From: an uncultured Litoreibacter sp.
GTDB lineage: Bacteria; Pseudomonadota; Alphaproteobacteria; Rhodobacterales; Rhodobacteraceae
NCBI GenBank assembly: GCA_947504205.1
Contig: CANNGL010000002.1
Span: 558,001-622,000 of the forward strand
Reading direction: 5' to 3'
DNA length: 64,000 bases
Shown: positions 45,700 through 55,747 of the stretch, piece by piece
Position numbering within the stretch: position 1 is the stretch's first letter
Layout: each line of letters starts with the position of its first letter
Position numbers and translations under genes: made by a program
Notes under the pieces: generated by a model
Seen by the model: the letters and a program-made list of their open reading frames with translations, nothing else
Database searches by the model: none
What the model was told of the DNA's origin: nothing

Positions 45700-47604
45700 A
45701 TGATTAAATCTCGCGCCAGTGTTGCTATTGCCTCGTCAGATGACCGCAGTACCTTTCAAAGTTGGGGTTTAGCATTAGGTCTTGGACTTGCAGCACTACT
45801 CACCGCCGGATCACTCTGGGCGGACAGCCACGAGAAAATCATCAAGAGCCATGGGTTTTCCAGCTTCGGGACGCTCAAATACGGACCGGACTTCGAACAT
45901 CTGGACTATGTGAACCCCGATGCGCCCAAGGGCGGCGAGATATCGACAGCGCGTCAGGGCACTTTCGACTCAATGAACCCCTATTCGCGTAAGGGCCGCG
46001 CGCCTGCATTGTCGGTGTTACCGCAAGAAGACATCATGACGACGGTCGCAGACGATCCATATGGCGTCTATTGTTTGCTATGCGAGACTATTGAATATCC
46101 GGAAAGTCAGGATTGGGTTATTTTCAACTTGCGCCCCGAAGCCAGATTTTCTGACGGGACGCCGCTGACCGCGCATGACATTCAATTCTCGGTTGAACTG
46201 ATACTTGAGCAAGGGCTTCCGTCATATCGCGAAGCGGTCAAGAAGCGCTACAAGTCAGTCGAGGCCCTGGACGATCACCGCCTCAAGTTCACCTTCCAGC
46301 CAGATATCCCTCGGAAGGGTCTGATACATACCGCTGCCGGGTCGCCTGTCTGGTCAAAGAGCTGGTTTGAAAAGACCGGTGCGCGTCTGGACGAGACCAG
46401 ACAGGAATTTTCGCCGGGCACCGGCCCCTATGTGATCGATGTTGTTGAGAACAGCCGTCGGATTATCGCAAAGCGGGATCCGAATTACTGGGGCAAAGAC
46501 CTGCCGATCAATCGCGGGCGCCATAATTTTGATACGATCCGCGAGGAATATTTCGCCGACGACACAGCTTCTTTCGAGGCATTCAAAAGTGGCGTATACA
46601 CATTCCGTCAGGAAACCAGCTCGCTCAAATGGGCAACAGCCTATGATTTCCCTGCGTTGGACAATGGTTACGTTGTCAAAAAAGAGTTGGAAAACGGTGC
46701 GTTGCCGACAGCGGTCGGCTTCGTCTTCAACCTGCGCCGTGAAATTTTTCAGGATGTGAGGGTGCGCAAGGCACTTGCTCTTATGTACAACTTCACTTGG
46801 ACAAATGAGACGTTGCAATACGGGCTCTTTGCCCAGCGGGCGTCGTTCTGGCAATATCCCGGGCTGATGGCAGAGGGTGTGCCAGAGGGGCTTGAACTTG
46901 AGTACCTGGAATCTCTCGGCGATCTCATTGATCCCGCCATACTGACGGAACCGGTCGTAGTGCCACATGAGAGCAGCGCGCGGCAGCTTGATCGGAGAAA
47001 GTTGCGCGAGGCTTCACGCCTGTTGGACGAAGCAGGTTGGACTGTGGGCGCGAACGGCGTCCGGGAAAAAGACGGTCAGCCTTTGACGGTTGAACTGATG
47101 GAGGACAATCCGAGCTTCGATCGTATTTTTCAACCCTATGTTCAGAACCTGAAGCGACTGGGCGTTGACATCACCTACTCACGAATTGACCCGGCGCAGT
47201 ATACCAACCGGCGCCGTGCCCAAGACTGGGATATGATCTATCATTTCTATCGCAATGGTCTTGAGGAAGGCGGCGCGCTGGCGCAGCGCTATGGCTCGGA
47301 AGATGCTGAATATAGTCTGTTCAACGTTTCGGGTTACAATTCGCCCGCCGTTGATCAGATGATCGAGCTTGTCCGAAAAGGTACCACACTTGAAGAAATG
47401 CAGGCCGGTGTTCGGGCAATTGACCGTATCATGCGACGCGAACAGTTCATGATACCGACATGGTACAACGACACGCATTGGGTGGCCTATTTCGACATGT
47501 ATGAGCACCCCGAAAACCTACCGCCGCTGGCGTTGGGTCAGTATGATTTCTGGTGGTACAATGCCGACAAAGCAGCAGAACTGAAGGCAAAAGGCGCGCT
47601 CTAA
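45700..47604 (+). CDS. yejA: ABC transporter peptide-binding protein, YejA-like
   Basis: 634 residues from ATG 45700, preceded by CGGAGGACC; an earlier in-frame start lacks a site. A long N-terminal segment with a hydrophobic signal (GLALGLGLAALLTAGSLWADS, in part) precedes a family 5 solute-binding domain: HGFSSFGTLKYGPDFEHLDY, NPDAPKGGE, RFSDGTPLTAHDIQFS and GPYVIDVVENSRRIIAKRD-type segments. YejA homologues bind peptides and microcin C-like compounds in the periplasm. First of four yej genes. Confidence 0.93.
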   Translation: MIKSRASVAIASSDDRSTFQSWGLALGLGLAALLTAGSLWADSHEKIIKSHGFSSFGTLKYGPDFEHLDYVNPDAPKGGEISTARQGTFDSMNPYSRKGRAPALSVLPQEDIMTTVADDPYGVYCLLCETIEYPESQDWVIFNLRPEARFSDGTPLTAHDIQFSVELILEQGLPSYREAVKKRYKSVEALDDHRLKFTFQPDIPRKGLIHTAAGSPVWSKSWFEKTGARLDETRQEFSPGTGPYVIDVVENSRRIIAKRDPNYWGKDLPINRGRHNFDTIREEYFADDTASFEAFKSGVYTFRQETSSLKWATAYDFPALDNGYVVKKELENGALPTAVGFVFNLRREIFQDVRVRKALALMYNFTWTNETLQYGLFAQRASFWQYPGLMAEGVPEGLELEYLESLGDLIDPAILTEPVVVPHESSARQLDRRKLREASRLLDEAGWTVGANGVREKDGQPLTVELMEDNPSFDRIFQPYVQNLKRLGVDITYSRIDPAQYTNRRRAQDWDMIYHFYRNGLEEGGALAQRYGSEDAEYSLFNVSGYNSPAVDQMIELVRKGTTLEEMQAGVRAIDRIMRREQFMIPTWYNDTHWVAYFDMYEHPENLPPLALGQYDFWWYNADKAAELKAKGAL

Positions 47605-47620
47605 GCGTCGGGACACCTCT

Positions 47621-48706
47621 ATGGGCGCGTATATCCTTCGCAGGTTACTACTGATCATTCCGACGCTGGTCGGCATCATGGTGGTAAATTTCACTTTGAC
47701 CCAGTTCGTGCCGGGCGGCCCGATTGAACAGATCATCGCCCAGCAACAAGGGGAAGGTGACGTCTTTTCGTCCATCACGGGTGATACCTCGGACATCGAA
47801 TTGGAGGAATTGGGCTCGGACAGCACTTATGCCGGGGCGCGAGGGCTCAGCCCGGAATTCATAAAACAACTTGAGATCGAGTTCGGCCTCGACAAACCGC
47901 CCCTACAGCGCTTTCTGCTGATGATGGGCAACTACATGACCTTCGACTTTGGTGAGAGCTTTTTCCAGTCGAAAGGTGTTTTGGAACTTGTTTGGGAGCG
48001 ATTGCCGGTATCAATTTCGTTAGGACTATGGGCGACGTTGATCTCTTATCTGGTCTCTATTCCCTTAGGTATTCGCAAAGCCGTGCGAGATGGATCGAAT
48101 TTCGATACATGGACCTCCGGCCTGATTATTGTGGGTTATGCCATCCCCGGCTTCTTGTTTGCGATCCTGCTACTCGTCCTGTTTGCTGGTGGATCGTATT
48201 ACCAGATCTTCCCGCTCCGTGGACTAACCTCTGACAACTGGGATCAGCTCAGCCTGATTGGCAAAGTTCTAGACTACTTCTGGCATATCGCTTTGCCGGT
48301 TATCGCAATGTCAATTTCCGGTTTCGCAACACTCACGCTGTTGACCAAAAATAGTTTTCTCGACGAAATCAAAAAGCAATACGTCATGACGGCACGCGCG
48401 AAGGGCGTGAAAGAAACCCGAGTGATGTATGGTCACGTTTTCCGGAATGCGATGCTGATCGTTATTGCCGGTTTCCCTTCTCTATTTGTCGGTGTCTTCT
48501 TCGGAGGATCGGTGATCATCGAGACTATATTCTCGCTCGATGGTTTGGGACGGCTGGGATTTGAAGCCGCTGTCGCCCGCGATTACCCGGTTGTGTTCGG
48601 GACGTTGTTTTTCTTCGGATTGATCGGCTTGCTCGTCAATATTCTCGGCGATCTGATGTATGTCTTCGTGGATCCAAGGATCGACTTCGAAAGCCGGGAG
48701 ACCTGA
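47621..48706 (+). CDS. yejB: ABC transporter permease YejB
   Basis: A 361-residue membrane protein of the DppB/OppB type with the N-terminal GAYILRRLLLIIPTLVGIMV, a long periplasmic insert (about 35-85) as in YejB, six predicted helices and the ATPase-contact loop near 250-275 (MTARAKGVKETRVMYGHVFRNAM in part). It begins 16 bases after yejA and three bases precede yejE. Confidence 0.94.
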   Translation: MGAYILRRLLLIIPTLVGIMVVNFTLTQFVPGGPIEQIIAQQQGEGDVFSSITGDTSDIELEELGSDSTYAGARGLSPEFIKQLEIEFGLDKPPLQRFLLMMGNYMTFDFGESFFQSKGVLELVWERLPVSISLGLWATLISYLVSIPLGIRKAVRDGSNFDTWTSGLIIVGYAIPGFLFAILLLVLFAGGSYYQIFPLRGLTSDNWDQLSLIGKVLDYFWHIALPVIAMSISGFATLTLLTKNSFLDEIKKQYVMTARAKGVKETRVMYGHVFRNAMLIVIAGFPSLFVGVFFGGSVIIETIFSLDGLGRLGFEAAVARDYPVVFGTLFFFGLIGLLVNILGDLMYVFVDPRIDFESRET

Positions 48707-48709
48707 GGG

Positions 48710-49885
48710 ATGGCGCTTTCGGAACTCAACAAACGACGCTGGCGGAACTTCCGTCGTAACCGACGGGCGTTTTGGTCGCTGGTGATCTTTGGTATTCTCT
48801 TTATCATATCGGCATTCGCCGAACTGGTGGCCAATGACAAACCGCTCTTGGTGAAACATAACGGCGAATATTACGTCCCGTTTCTGAAATTCTATCCCGA
48901 GACGACCTTTGGCGGCGATTTCAGAACCGAAGCCATCTACCGCGATATCGAAGTGCAATGCCTGATCATCGCAAACGGAATGGAAGACTGTTTCGATGAT
49001 CCGGAAGGGATTATCGAGGATGCTCAGGACGGCGAGGTCGGGGGCTCCACGATCGAGAAGGGTTGGATCATCAAGGCCCTCATACCCTACAGCTACAACA
49101 CGATCGTCGATAAACCGGGTGTCGCCCCTGCCCCGCCTGACGGCCAGAATTGGTTGGGAACGGACAATGCCTCTCGCGATGTATTGGCACGTGTCATCTA
49201 CGGGTTCCGCTTGTCGATATTCTTTACGTTAATCGTGACGGTTATCGGATCAATCATTGGCATCATCGCCGGGGCCGTTCAGGGCTTCTTTGGTGGCCGG
49301 ACCGATTTGATCTTTCAGCGCGTTCTGGAAATCTGGGGATCAACCCCACAACTCTACGTCATCATCATCATGTTCGCGATCCTCGGTCGATCGTTTTGGC
49401 TGCTCGTGTTCCTAACAATCCTGTTTGGCTGGCCCGCACTTACGGGCGTTGTCCGAGCAGAGTTCCTGCGCGCGCGTAACTTCGAGTATGTTCGTGCGGC
49501 CAGAGCGCTGGGCGTTTCGAACTGGACCATCATGTTCCGCCACATGCTGCCTAATGCGATGGTGGCCACGCTGACCATGTTGCCCTTCATCGTGACCGGC
49601 ACGATCAGCCTGTTGGCAGGTCTCGACTTTCTTGGCTTTGGTCTGCCAGCATCGCTTCCATCGCTGGGAGAACTTACCCAGCAGGCCAAACAGAACCTGC
49701 AAGCTCCGTGGTTGGCGTTTACAGCCTTTGTCACCTTCGCAGTAATGCTCTCCCTGCTGGTCTTTATTTTCGAGGGTATCCGAGATGCTTTCGATCCAAG
49801 AAAAACCTTCACCGGTGGACCGATTGATGCGGATGACGAAACGCCAATGCCCAAGACGAAGCTTCGTTTGGAGGCAGGCCAATGA
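48710..49885 (+). CDS. yejE: ABC transporter permease YejE
   Basis: A 391-residue DppC/OppC-type permease. The cytoplasmic N-terminus RRWRNFRRNRRAFWSLVIFG leads to a first helix, then a large periplasmic domain (about 38-140, with the acidic DPEGIIEDAQDGEVGG) typical of YejE, then LGTDNASRDVLARVIYGFRLS and five further helices; the EAA-like loop is FEYVRAARALGVSNWTIMFRH in part. It overlaps yejF by four bases (ATGA). Confidence 0.94.
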   Translation: MALSELNKRRWRNFRRNRRAFWSLVIFGILFIISAFAELVANDKPLLVKHNGEYYVPFLKFYPETTFGGDFRTEAIYRDIEVQCLIIANGMEDCFDDPEGIIEDAQDGEVGGSTIEKGWIIKALIPYSYNTIVDKPGVAPAPPDGQNWLGTDNASRDVLARVIYGFRLSIFFTLIVTVIGSIIGIIAGAVQGFFGGRTDLIFQRVLEIWGSTPQLYVIIIMFAILGRSFWLLVFLTILFGWPALTGVVRAEFLRARNFEYVRAARALGVSNWTIMFRHMLPNAMVATLTMLPFIVTGTISLLAGLDFLGFGLPASLPSLGELTQQAKQNLQAPWLAFTAFVTFAVMLSLLVFIFEGIRDAFDPRKTFTGGPIDADDETPMPKTKLRLEAGQ

Positions 49886-51489
49886 GCGATCGCCTACTCG
49901 ATATTCAGGATCTCACCGTTGCGTTTCGGCAGGACGGAACCACAACCCACGCTGTGAGAGGCGTGAGCTTTCATGTCGATAAGGGAGAGACGGTTGCGCT
50001 GGTTGGCGAAAGCGGCTCTGGCAAGTCGGTCTCGGCACTATCCACCGTTCAGCTCTTGCCAGACAGCGCTCATATTGGCGGCGAAATCAAATATGATGGC
50101 CGCGATCTGGCCAATGCGACCGAACGCGAGCTGCGGCAGGTTCGAGGCAATGACATAAGCTTCATCTTTCAAGAGCCAATGACATCGCTTAATCCGCTTC
50201 ACACATTGGAAAAGCAGATTACTGAAAGCCTTGAGCTTCATCAGGGTTTGTCTGGGGTATCTGCGCGGGACCGAGTAATCGAACTTCTGACAAAAGTCGG
50301 CATTCATGCCCCTGAAGAACGTCTTTCTAGCTACCCTCATCAACTGTCAGGCGGACAACGTCAAAGGGTCATGATCGCCATGGCGCTGGCAAACGGGCCC
50401 GAACTTTTGATCGCGGATGAACCGACTACAGCGCTGGACGTGACCATTCAGGCTCAAATTCTCGATTTACTTGCGGAATTGAAGCAAACGGAGCAGATGA
50501 GTCTGCTGTTCATCACCCATGATTTGGGTGTGGTCCGCAAGATTGCTGACCGGGTCTATGTGATGCAAAATGGCGAAATCGTCGAGCACGGCAGGACGTC
50601 CGAAATATTCGACAACCCGCAGCACCCTTACACACAGATGCTGCTGGCAGCGGAAGCCGTTGGGCAACCAGATCCGGTTTCAAGTGAGGCACAGGAGATC
50701 GTATCAACCGATGCCCTACGCATTTGGTTTCCAATCGAGCGCGGTTTCCTCAAACGGACCGTCGGGCATATCAAAGCGGTGAACGACGCCACCATCTCTG
50801 TGCGCGAGGGCGAGACACTTGGGATTGTCGGTGAAAGTGGCTCGGGTAAAACCACGTTGGCTCTGGCCGTGATGCGGTTGATCTCTTCCACCGGGCGAAT
50901 TGCCTATCTTGGTCGAGATATTCAGGGCCTGTCATCTCGACAACTGCGCCCCCTGCGCGCAGATATGCAGATCGTCTTTCAGGATCCCTACGGATCGCTA
51001 AGTCCACGTATGACGGTCGAACAAATTATTGCTGAAGGTCTGGGCGTGCATGGCAGCCGCGACGGGCGCGCGCCGCGCGAGCTGGTATCGGAGATCATGA
51101 CCGAGGTCGGCCTTGATCCTTCGATGATGCACCGTTACCCGCATGAGTTTTCCGGCGGCCAGCGCCAACGTATCGCAATTGCCCGTGCTATGATTCTGCG
51201 CCCGAAGCTCGTTGTCTTGGATGAGCCGACATCTGCATTGGACATGACTGTACAGGTGCAGATTGTCGATTTGCTTCGCGACCTCCAGAAAAAATATGGG
51301 CTGGCCTATTTGTTCATCAGTCACGATTTGAAAGTCGTTCGAGCCCTGAGCCATAAGATCATGGTGATGAAGCAGGGCGATGTTATCGAAGCTGGACTGG
51401 CGAATGACGTTTTCGAACGACCGCAGACAGCATATACTCAAGCTCTCCTGGCCGCGGCTCTAGACCTCAAGCCGGTGGAAATTTCCTGA
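49882..51489 (+). CDS. yejF: ABC transporter ATPase with two nucleotide-binding domains, YejF
   Basis: 535 residues: two complete ABC ATPase domains fused. Walker A GESGSGKS occurs near 42 and 316, signatures LSGGQRQR near 154 and FSGGQRQR near 422, with Walker B LLIADEPTTALD and LVVLDEPTSALD. It powers the YejBE channel. Stop codon lies four bases from the convergent quinone oxidoreductase. No terminator-like hairpin is seen after it. Confidence 0.95.
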   Translation: MSDRLLDIQDLTVAFRQDGTTTHAVRGVSFHVDKGETVALVGESGSGKSVSALSTVQLLPDSAHIGGEIKYDGRDLANATERELRQVRGNDISFIFQEPMTSLNPLHTLEKQITESLELHQGLSGVSARDRVIELLTKVGIHAPEERLSSYPHQLSGGQRQRVMIAMALANGPELLIADEPTTALDVTIQAQILDLLAELKQTEQMSLLFITHDLGVVRKIADRVYVMQNGEIVEHGRTSEIFDNPQHPYTQMLLAAEAVGQPDPVSSEAQEIVSTDALRIWFPIERGFLKRTVGHIKAVNDATISVREGETLGIVGESGSGKTTLALAVMRLISSTGRIAYLGRDIQGLSSRQLRPLRADMQIVFQDPYGSLSPRMTVEQIIAEGLGVHGSRDGRAPRELVSEIMTEVGLDPSMMHRYPHEFSGGQRQRIAIARAMILRPKLVVLDEPTSALDMTVQVQIVDLLRDLQKKYGLAYLFISHDLKVVRALSHKIMVMKQGDVIEAGLANDVFERPQTAYTQALLAAALDLKPVEIS

Positions 51490-51492
51490 GCG

Positions 51493-52488
51493 CTAGTTGA
51501 GTTCGCCCGCTACGTTCAGAACTATCTTCCCGATGTGCTTTGAGCTTTCCATGTGGTTGTGCGCGTCAGCCGCGTCAGCAAGTTGAAATTCGCTATCCAT
51601 AACCGGAGCAATCCGGCCAGCAGCGAGCAGTGGCCAAACCTTCGCACGCAGTTCCGTTGCTATTCGGGCCTTTGCGACATCGCTTTGCGCACGAAGGGTT
51701 GATCCGGTGATTGTCAGACGCCGCATCATGATCTGGGCGAAATTCAGTTCTACCTTCGGCCCTTCGAGAAAAGCGATTTGAACAAGCCGACCTTCGGTGG
51801 CCAAAGCTCGTACGTTTCTCGGCAGGTAGGACCCTCCGACCATATCGAGGATCAGGTTTGCCCCACCTTCGGCTTTCAGAATCTCAACAAAATCAGAGTC
51901 TTTGTAATTAATTGCAGTATCAGCCCCGAGACCAAGGCAAGCGTCGCATTTTTCCGCCGATCCGGCTGTGGTGAATACCCGCGCTCCGAAAACGTTGGCC
52001 AGTTGGATCGCGGTCGTTCCGATGCCCGATGAACCACCATGCACCAGAAAACGCTCGCCCGCCTTAAGGCCACCACGCATGAAAACGTTTGTCCAAACGG
52101 TGAAGTAGGTCTCTGGAAGGGCTGCGGCTTGCTTTAGTGTCAACCCGCCTGGGATGGGCAAGGCATGTGCGGCTGGTGTCGTCACATATTCGGCATACCC
52201 GCCGCCAGGCAGCAGTGCACAAACCTGGTCACCTTCAGCATATTCCGCAACGCCGGGTCCAACGGCCAAGACCGTTCCTGATGCTTCGAGCCCGGGCAAA
52301 TCGGACGCGCCGGGAGGGGGATTGTATGCACCTGCACGTTGCAAGGCATCTGGCCGATTAACGCCCGCATAAGCCACCCGAATGAGTATCTCTCCCTGTC
52401 CGGGAACTGGAACTGGTCTGCTCGCTTCTACAAGCACTTCAGGTCCACCGGGTTTGGTGATTTCCACAACGCGCATCATATTGGTCAT
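51493..52488 (-). CDS. NAD(P)H:quinone oxidoreductase, medium-chain family
   Basis: 331 residues from ATG 52488 (AGGA ten bases before). The medium-chain dehydrogenase fold is shown by GEILIRVAYAGVNRPDALQR, the cofactor site VHGGSSGIGTTAIQLA near 145-160 and the PIG3/Qor-like GGSYLPRNVRALATEGRLV. There is no catalytic zinc set. It reduces quinones with NADPH. A standalone gene downstream of COQ9 on the same strand. Confidence 0.9.
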   Translation of the reverse strand: MTNMMRVVEITKPGGPEVLVEASRPVPVPGQGEILIRVAYAGVNRPDALQRAGAYNPPPGASDLPGLEASGTVLAVGPGVAEYAEGDQVCALLPGGGYAEYVTTPAAHALPIPGGLTLKQAAALPETYFTVWTNVFMRGGLKAGERFLVHGGSSGIGTTAIQLANVFGARVFTTAGSAEKCDACLGLGADTAINYKDSDFVEILKAEGGANLILDMVGGSYLPRNVRALATEGRLVQIAFLEGPKVELNFAQIMMRRLTITGSTLRAQSDVAKARIATELRAKVWPLLAAGRIAPVMDSEFQLADAADAHNHMESSKHIGKIVLNVAGELN

Positions 52489-52560
52489 TGCTGATTTGTC
52501 CTGTTGGGGCATGAGCTGATTTGGGTGTCGAGGCGGATCAAGTCGTACCCTCGAGCGCGT

Positions 52561-53259
52561 TCAAGCATCCGAGTTCGGCGGTGTCGGGTTCCATCTTCCG
52601 GGCAGATCAGGATCAGGCATTTTCACCGGCTTTCTGATTCTCGACAGAAACCATTCTGGCCCCGCCAGAAATTTGGACGCAATTGGGTTTCCTTTGACTT
52701 GGGACTTGAATTGCTCGAATTGCATCACGTTTTCGATGCGGCGATCCAGAAACTCCCAAGTTGGTGATTGATCTGAGGAGTTGTCACCCAGCCAATACAA
52801 TACCGTAGCACTATAGACAGCGGATAACGTCGCACGCTTTGTGTACCAGTTGTAGTCCTCAGAGGTATCGCCGAGCGTATCCCAAATTGTATCAGCGGTT
52901 CCCCAAACCAGTTTGGCGCCCTCAGGTGCATATTGAGGCAGGGAGAAGAGTGTCGTGCCTCTCCTGACAGCCTCTTTATGCGCGTCCGCGGCTTCGATCC
53001 GGTATCGAACACCCGCTGCTACGCGGTCACGGAATCGCATCGAAAGCAAATTCTCACGCGTTAGCCGATCCTTCATCTCTGCGTCGCCTTGCTTATGGAA
53101 GGCGATCGCCATATCCAACGCACCGCGAGGAAATAAGGCTTTGCCGGTCGCAGCATCGACGTCAGTATCTTTCAACGCGGCTTGGTATGTGGCCTCCGAC
53201 CAGCCATCAAAAACTACGTGAGCGAGCGCTGCTTCGAGAATTTTTTCTGCATCGGTCAT
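52561..53259 (-). CDS. COQ9-family protein (ubiquinone biosynthesis lipid-binding)
   Basis: 232 residues from ATG 53259 with AAGGCGGTGG upstream. A TetR-like fold without DNA-binding sequence: EKILEAALAHVVFDGWSEATYQAA at 4-27 in part, then FPRGALDMAIAFHKQGD, and the C-terminal conserved LYWLGDNSSDQSPTWEFLDRRIENVMQFE in two parts, which is the COQ9 hallmark. COQ9 binds lipids and supports the COQ7 hydroxylase. Divergent from rpsU. Confidence 0.9.
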   Translation of the reverse strand: MTDAEKILEAALAHVVFDGWSEATYQAALKDTDVDAATGKALFPRGALDMAIAFHKQGDAEMKDRLTRENLLSMRFRDRVAAGVRYRIEAADAHKEAVRRGTTLFSLPQYAPEGAKLVWGTADTIWDTLGDTSEDYNWYTKRATLSAVYSATVLYWLGDNSSDQSPTWEFLDRRIENVMQFEQFKSQVKGNPIASKFLAGPEWFLSRIRKPVKMPDPDLPGRWNPTPPNSDA

Positions 53260-53368
53260 GAGATCCACCGCCTTTGGTTGTGATGCTAGACAACATAAGT
53301 CGCAGTTGTTATACGGCCACTTCCTGCTACTTATAGCAACTTTAACTTAGGAAGGTGGTGACAACCAC

Positions 53369-53575
53369 ATGCAGGTAAGCGTTCGCGACAACAACGTCGA
53401 TCAGGCTCTTCGTGCTCTGAAGAAGAAACTTCAGCGTGAAGGTGTTTTTCGGGAGATGAAGCTCAAGCAGCATTACGAAAAACCGTCTGAGAAGAAAGCA
53501 CGCGAAAAGGCCGAGGCCATTCGCCGTGCCCGCAAGCTGGCTCGTAAAAAGGCCCAGCGCGAAGGGATGCTCTGA
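53369..53575 (+). CDS. rpsU: 30S ribosomal protein S21
   Basis: A 68-residue basic protein with [40 protein letters not shown] and an Arg/Lys/Ala-rich tail, the standard S21. It is single, not followed by dnaG or rpoD as in enterobacteria. Strong terminator downstream. Confidence 0.97.
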   Translation: MQVSVRDNNVDQALRALKKKLQREGVFREMKLKQHYEKPSEKKAREKAEAIRRARKLARKKAQREGML

Positions 53576-53608
53576 GCGAGACTCTCAGCCTTTTATGCGA
53601 TGAAAACG

Positions 53609-53641
53609 ACCCCCGTGGCCCCGCCCCGGGGGTTTGTTTTT
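53609..53641 (+). terminator. Terminator of rpsU
   Basis: ACCCCCG at 53609-53615 pairs with CGGGGGT at 53627-53633 around a GC-rich loop, followed by a T-rich run (TTGTTTTTTT). Confidence 0.9.
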
Positions 53642-53651
53642 TTACGATGAT

Positions 53652-54536
53652 CTATGGCCCCGGTTTGGACAAATTGGCATTCAGCAGAGTTGCCAAAGCC
53701 GGATGTGGAAATCTCCGCGGCAGGGTTACCGCATAGAATGGCTCGACGATATCCAACTCAACCGGCGCAGTTGTCAAAGCGCCATTTGCTATCTCATCGG
53801 CAAGCACAACTGCCGGGGCGACTGCCACACCGACCCCTTCCCGCGCAAGAAGTCGGACCATTGCCATGTCGTCCACATTTGCCACGATATACGGCGCGAT
53901 ATCGAGACGGGTGATCAAGGCCTCAAACCCTGTGCGGATCACACTTTCAGTGGGCAGTATGAGCGGAGTATCTTCCAACAATTCGCGCGTCGATTTCTGG
54001 CCGATCAATTCAGGCTTTCCGTGCATACCGACTGGTTGTTCAGAAATTCTTTGCGCAGCGAAGGTGACCGCGCGTCCTCCAGCCGGGACCTCTGTCGTCA
54101 GCACAACATCCAAACTCAATGCTTCCAGATCCCGCAGTAAGTTCTGGGTGTTCCCCGACTTTAGTTCGATACTACAGCTCTCCGATGCCAAGAGCGGTCG
54201 AAGAAATTGCAGTTGGAAATTTCGCGAAAGCGTCGATAGCGCGCCAATGCGCAACGGAGGGCTCACAGAGCCGCTTTGACGCAAAGTCGCCAGAAGCTCC
54301 TCACCGGCCCCGAAGATACGCTCTGCATGATCAAGCGCTATGCGACCAACTTCCGTTAGCACCAACTTGCGCCCTTCACGGCTAAAGAACTGATGGCCCA
54401 ATCGCTCCTCCAACTGCCGTATTTGAATAGACAGTGCGGATTGCGACACATTCAGCTTTTCAGCTGCGCGACCAAGATGGCCTTCATTCGCAACTTCTCT
54501 GAAGTATCGAAGATGATGGTAATTAAGTGTCTCCAT
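53652..54536 (-). CDS. LysR-family transcriptional regulator
   Basis: 294 residues from ATG 54536; the open frame upstream is not supported. N-terminal HTH: NYHHLRYFREVANEGHLGRAAEKLNVSQSALSIQI in two halves near 4-38. The C-terminal two-lobed effector domain is ordinary. It is divergent from an SbtA-type transporter with an AT-rich 95-base gap, so it probably controls that gene in the usual LysR manner. Confidence 0.93.
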   Translation of the reverse strand: METLNYHHLRYFREVANEGHLGRAAEKLNVSQSALSIQIRQLEERLGHQFFSREGRKLVLTEVGRIALDHAERIFGAGEELLATLRQSGSVSPPLRIGALSTLSRNFQLQFLRPLLASESCSIELKSGNTQNLLRDLEALSLDVVLTTEVPAGGRAVTFAAQRISEQPVGMHGKPELIGQKSTRELLEDTPLILPTESVIRTGFEALITRLDIAPYIVANVDDMAMVRLLAREGVGVAVAPAVVLADEIANGALTTAPVELDIVEPFYAVTLPRRFPHPALATLLNANLSKPGP

Positions 54537-54631
54537 TCTTAAATAATATAGAACAATTACGAGCAATAGATATATTTTATTTTCTCTTTGGATCGCTGTA
54601 GCCAGATTAAGCCACCCAAAGGAGCTGGATC

Positions 54632-55708
54632 ATGGATATCGTTTTCACCATCGCCGCCACCATCATTGATCAACTTCAGAAACCGACCCTCGCTTTCTTG
54701 ATCGGGGGCATGTTGCTTGCTTCGTTGGGAAGCAAGCTCGAAGTGCCGGAGCCGGTCTACAAGTTCGTTGTAATGTTACTTCTTTTGAAGGTGGGCTTGG
54801 GTGCTGGGATTTCAGTACGGGATTCAGATTTGACCGCGCTTGTGGTTCCGGCAATCTGCGCGGTCGTCGTAGGTATTGCTATTGTCCTGTTAGGGAGCCA
54901 GACACTGGCGCGCTTCCGGGGTGTGTCCCGCCTTGATGGGCTGGCAACAGGTGGACTTTTTGGAGCCGTCTCAGCCTCCACGCTTGCGGCAGGTATGGCA
55001 ATTTTGGACGATGAACAGATCTTCTATGAAGGCTTTATCGGGGCTCTCTATCCATTTATGGACATCGCTGCGCTGGTGACTGCCATTGTTCTGGCCAAAG
55101 TCAGCCTTGCGCGGCGCGCAAACAGCACAATACCAAGCGGCGACACCGCAATACTGGCTGGGCAAGGCAGCCCCAAGCTTCAGGCACCGCAGGTCGATGG
55201 GCTGGAGTCGGGACTTCTTAAAGGAATCTTCGTTGATACGTTTCGCAGCCCAGCCATATCGGCACTGCTCATCGGTCTCGCGATCGGTTTGTTTGCCGAG
55301 CCGGACTCTGTCTACAAGAGTTTCTATGAGCCATTGTTCCGAGGACTTCTGTCAATCCTGATGCTGATCATGGGGATGGAGGCATGGGCGCGGTTGTCTG
55401 AGCTTCGCAAGGTTGCCCACGCCTATATTCTGTATGGATTGATGGCCCCTCTGGTACACGGTGCACTTGGCTTTGGTGCAGGCATGATTGCGCATGAAGT
55501 TGCTGGGTTCTCGGCGGGTGGCGTTATTCTTCTCGCGGTTATGGCAGCCTCTAGCTCGGACATCTCTGGCCCGCCGACAATGCGCGCCGCGTTGCCCGAG
55601 GCAAACGCATCGGCCTATGTCGGGACATCGACCGGCCTTGGCACGCCTGTCGCGATCCTGAGCATTCCGCTTTGGATCGCCCTTGCAGAGATGTTGATCG
55701 GGTTCTGA
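54632..55708 (+). CDS. SbtA-type sodium-dependent bicarbonate transporter family protein
   Basis: A 358-residue membrane protein with about ten helices in two repeats. The segments FLIGGMLLASLGSKLEVPEP, LLLLKVGLGAGISVRDSD, GGLFGAVSASTLAAGMAIL and the C-terminal SSSDISGPPTMRAALPEANAS (in part) mark the SbtA/PF05982 family. The cyanobacterial founder imports bicarbonate with sodium; in heterotrophs the substrate may be bicarbonate or another anion. No SbtB PII-like partner follows. Controlled probably by the divergent LysR protein. Confidence 0.9.
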   Translation: MDIVFTIAATIIDQLQKPTLAFLIGGMLLASLGSKLEVPEPVYKFVVMLLLLKVGLGAGISVRDSDLTALVVPAICAVVVGIAIVLLGSQTLARFRGVSRLDGLATGGLFGAVSASTLAAGMAILDDEQIFYEGFIGALYPFMDIAALVTAIVLAKVSLARRANSTIPSGDTAILAGQGSPKLQAPQVDGLESGLLKGIFVDTFRSPAISALLIGLAIGLFAEPDSVYKSFYEPLFRGLLSILMLIMGMEAWARLSELRKVAHAYILYGLMAPLVHGALGFGAGMIAHEVAGFSAGGVILLAVMAASSSDISGPPTMRAALPEANASAYVGTSTGLGTPVAILSIPLWIALAEMLIGF

Positions 55709-55715
55709 AAATGAG

Positions 55716-55739
55716 TGAGACGCCAAGCGTGGCGTCTCA
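55716..55739. terminator. Bidirectional hairpin between convergent genes
   Basis: Perfect 10-base arms TGAGACGCCA (55716-55725) and TGGCGTCTCA (55730-55739) with loop AGCG, between the transporter and the convergent lipoprotein gene. T-rich sequence follows only weakly (ATTTTC on the - side), so efficiency is uncertain. Confidence 0.65.
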
Positions 55740-55747
55740 TATTGCCC